Below, piece after piece: positions 62,943 to 64,000 of a stretch of DNA of 64,000 nucleotides. This stretch comes from Streptomyces sp. ADI95-17. Lineage in GTDB: Bacteria; Actinomycetota; Actinomycetes; Streptomycetales; Streptomycetaceae. Position numbers and translations under genes: made by a program. A model generated the notes under the pieces. That model ran no database searches and was not told where the DNA came from. It saw only the letters and a program-made list of their open reading frames with translations. The stretch lies in the NCBI RefSeq assembly GCF_003846175.1, contig NZ_ML123044.1, positions 273,587 to 337,586 of the forward strand, given 5' to 3'. Within the stretch, counting starts at the first letter, position 1, and every line of letters begins with the position of its first letter.

Positions 62943-64000
62943 ATGTCGCTTCTCAACTCCTCCCTCCACGAGCTGGACCCGGACGTCGCCGCCGCTGTCG
63001 ACGCCGAGCTCCACCGTCAGCAGTCCACCCTCGAAATGATCGCCTCGGAGAACTTCGCTCCGGTCGCGGTCATGGAGGCCCAGGGCTCCGTCCTCACCAA
63101 CAAGTACGCCGAGGGCTACCCCGGCCGCCGCTACTACGGCGGCTGCGAGCACGTCGACGTGGTCGAGCAGATCGCCATCGACCGCATCAAGGCGCTCTTC
63201 GGCGCCGAGGCCGCGAACGTCCAGCCGCACTCCGGTGCGCAGGCCAACGCCGCCGCGATGTTCGCGCTGCTCAAGCCGGGCGACACGATCATGGGCCTGA
63301 GCCTCGCCCACGGCGGTCACCTGACCCACGGCATGAAGATCAACTTCTCCGGCAAGCTCTACAACGTGGTCCCGTACCACGTCGACGAGACCGGCGTCGT
63401 GGACATGGCCGAGGTCGAGCGTCTGGCCAAGGAGTCCAAGCCGAAGCTGATCGTCGCCGGCTGGTCCGCGTACCCCCGTCAGCTGGACTTCGCCGCCTTC
63501 CGCCGCATCGCGGACGAGGTCGGCGCGTACCTGATGGTCGACATGGCGCACTTCGCCGGCCTGGTGGCCGCGGGGCTGCACCCCAACCCGGTGCCGCACG
63601 CCCACGTCGTCACGACCACCACGCACAAGACCCTCGGCGGTCCGCGCGGTGGCGTCATCCTGTCGACGCAGGAGCTCGCCAAGAAGATCAACTCGGCGGT
63701 CTTCCCGGGCCAGCAGGGCGGCCCGCTGGAGCACGTGATCGCGGCCAAGGCGGTCTCGTTCAAGGTCGCGGCGACCGAGGAGTTCAAGGAGCGCCAGCAG
63801 CGCACCCTGGACGGCGCCCGCATCCTCGCCGAGCGCCTGGTCCAGCCGGACGTCACCGAGGTCGGTGTCTCCGTGCTGTCCGGCGGTACGGACGTCCACC
63901 TGGTCCTCGTCGACCTGCGCAACTCGGAGCTGGACGGCCAGCAGGCCGAGGACCGGCTGCACGAGCTGGGCATCACGGTCAACCGGAACGCCATCCCGAA
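62943..64000 (+). CDS. glyA: Serine hydroxymethyltransferase, 5' part (cut by window edge)
   Basis: A PLP enzyme that interconverts serine and glycine with THF. The first 352 codons are present. [40 protein letters not shown] blocks (here starting MIASENFAP), [28 protein letters not shown], and [15 protein letters not shown], which carries the PLP lysine, are all intact. AAGGGACCACCTG precedes the ATG. Only 20 bp after gcvH, so cotranscribed and under the same riboswitch. Continues past the right edge. Confidence 0.97.
   Translation, partial: MSLLNSSLHELDPDVAAAVDAELHRQQSTLEMIASENFAPVAVMEAQGSVLTNKYAEGYPGRRYYGGCEHVDVVEQIAIDRIKALFGAEAANVQPHSGAQANAAAMFALLKPGDTIMGLSLAHGGHLTHGMKINFSGKLYNVVPYHVDETGVVDMAEVERLAKESKPKLIVAGWSAYPRQLDFAAFRRIADEVGAYLMVDMAHFAGLVAAGLHPNPVPHAHVVTTTTHKTLGGPRGGVILSTQELAKKINSAVFPGQQGGPLEHVIAAKAVSFKVAATEEFKERQQRTLDGARILAERLVQPDVTEVGVSVLSGGTDVHLVLVDLRNSELDGQQAEDRLHELGITVNRNAIP

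Overview
The window is chromosomal DNA of a Streptomyces-like actinomycete. The evidence is very high G+C, GC-rich third codon positions, many GTG/TTG starts, Tat and lipoprotein signals, several apparently leaderless starts, and a gene order (ilvB, a GGDEF/EAL gene, gatB-gatA-gatC, rmdB, ligA, mnmA, cysteine desulfurase, opp operon, gcvT-gcvH-glyA) that matches the core chromosome of Streptomyces as I remember it. No rRNA, tRNA, CRISPR, insertion sequence or prophage was seen.

Layout. 1-5.2 kb: 5' part of acetolactate synthase ilvB behind a leader-peptide attenuator, then a membrane PAS-GGDEF-degenerate EAL protein and a 2-hydroxyacid dehydrogenase. 5.3-8 kb: aldo/keto reductase, PQQ-type sugar dehydrogenase lipoprotein and a small DUF6191 protein. 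8-12.5 kb: a large AAA/LuxR (LAL) regulator with a repeat-built N-terminus, coupled to a 57-aa protein, and a membrane protein. 12.6-15.2 kb: coupled secreted esterase and serine hydrolase, plus a small zinc-ribbon-like membrane protein. 15.5-18 kb: an XRE HTH-NACHT-membrane protein with a near-perfect palindrome upstream. 18-24.7 kb: GNAT acetyltransferase, MMPL exporter, an unknown protein and a Tat-exported phospholipase C. 24.8-28.4 kb: gatC-gatA-small membrane gene-gatB operon. 28.5-30.1 kb: a decayed cupin gene and a decayed TetR gene on either side of an intact DUF4267 gene with clear operators. 30.4-42.1 kb: rmdB, ligA, MetE-like protein, SDR, LOG, DUF427, an alpha/beta-hydrolase pseudoenzyme, mnmA, amidase and cysteine desulfurase.

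42.1-47.6 kb looks like an accessory insert: a 1274-aa secreted subtilisin and a TrmB/LuxR-type regulator, with a perfect 26-bp palindrome before the protease. It lies between a complete DUF4190 gene and a short remnant of the same gene's 3' end. 47.5-51.6 kb: DUF4190 protein, 53-aa membrane protein, TetR and WYL regulators, thioesterase, TRIC channel. 51.6-57.9 kb: a complete oligopeptide ABC importer (C-A-B-D-F order). 58.4-60.9 kb: two SseB-family proteins and a P-loop kinase. 61.1-64 kb: tandem glycine riboswitch, gcvT, gcvH and the 5' part of glyA.

Functional themes are branched-chain amino acid and one-carbon/glycine metabolism under RNA control, c-di-GMP turnover (two GGDEF/EAL proteins), tRNA charging and thiolation (gatCAB; cysteine desulfurase with mnmA), peptide uptake and extracellular proteolysis. 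Short tandem duplications at gene 3' ends, with duplicated stop codons, recur. Most promising for new biology: the protease/regulator insert with its palindrome, the HTH-NACHT-membrane protein with its palindrome, and the catalytically defective hydrolase.
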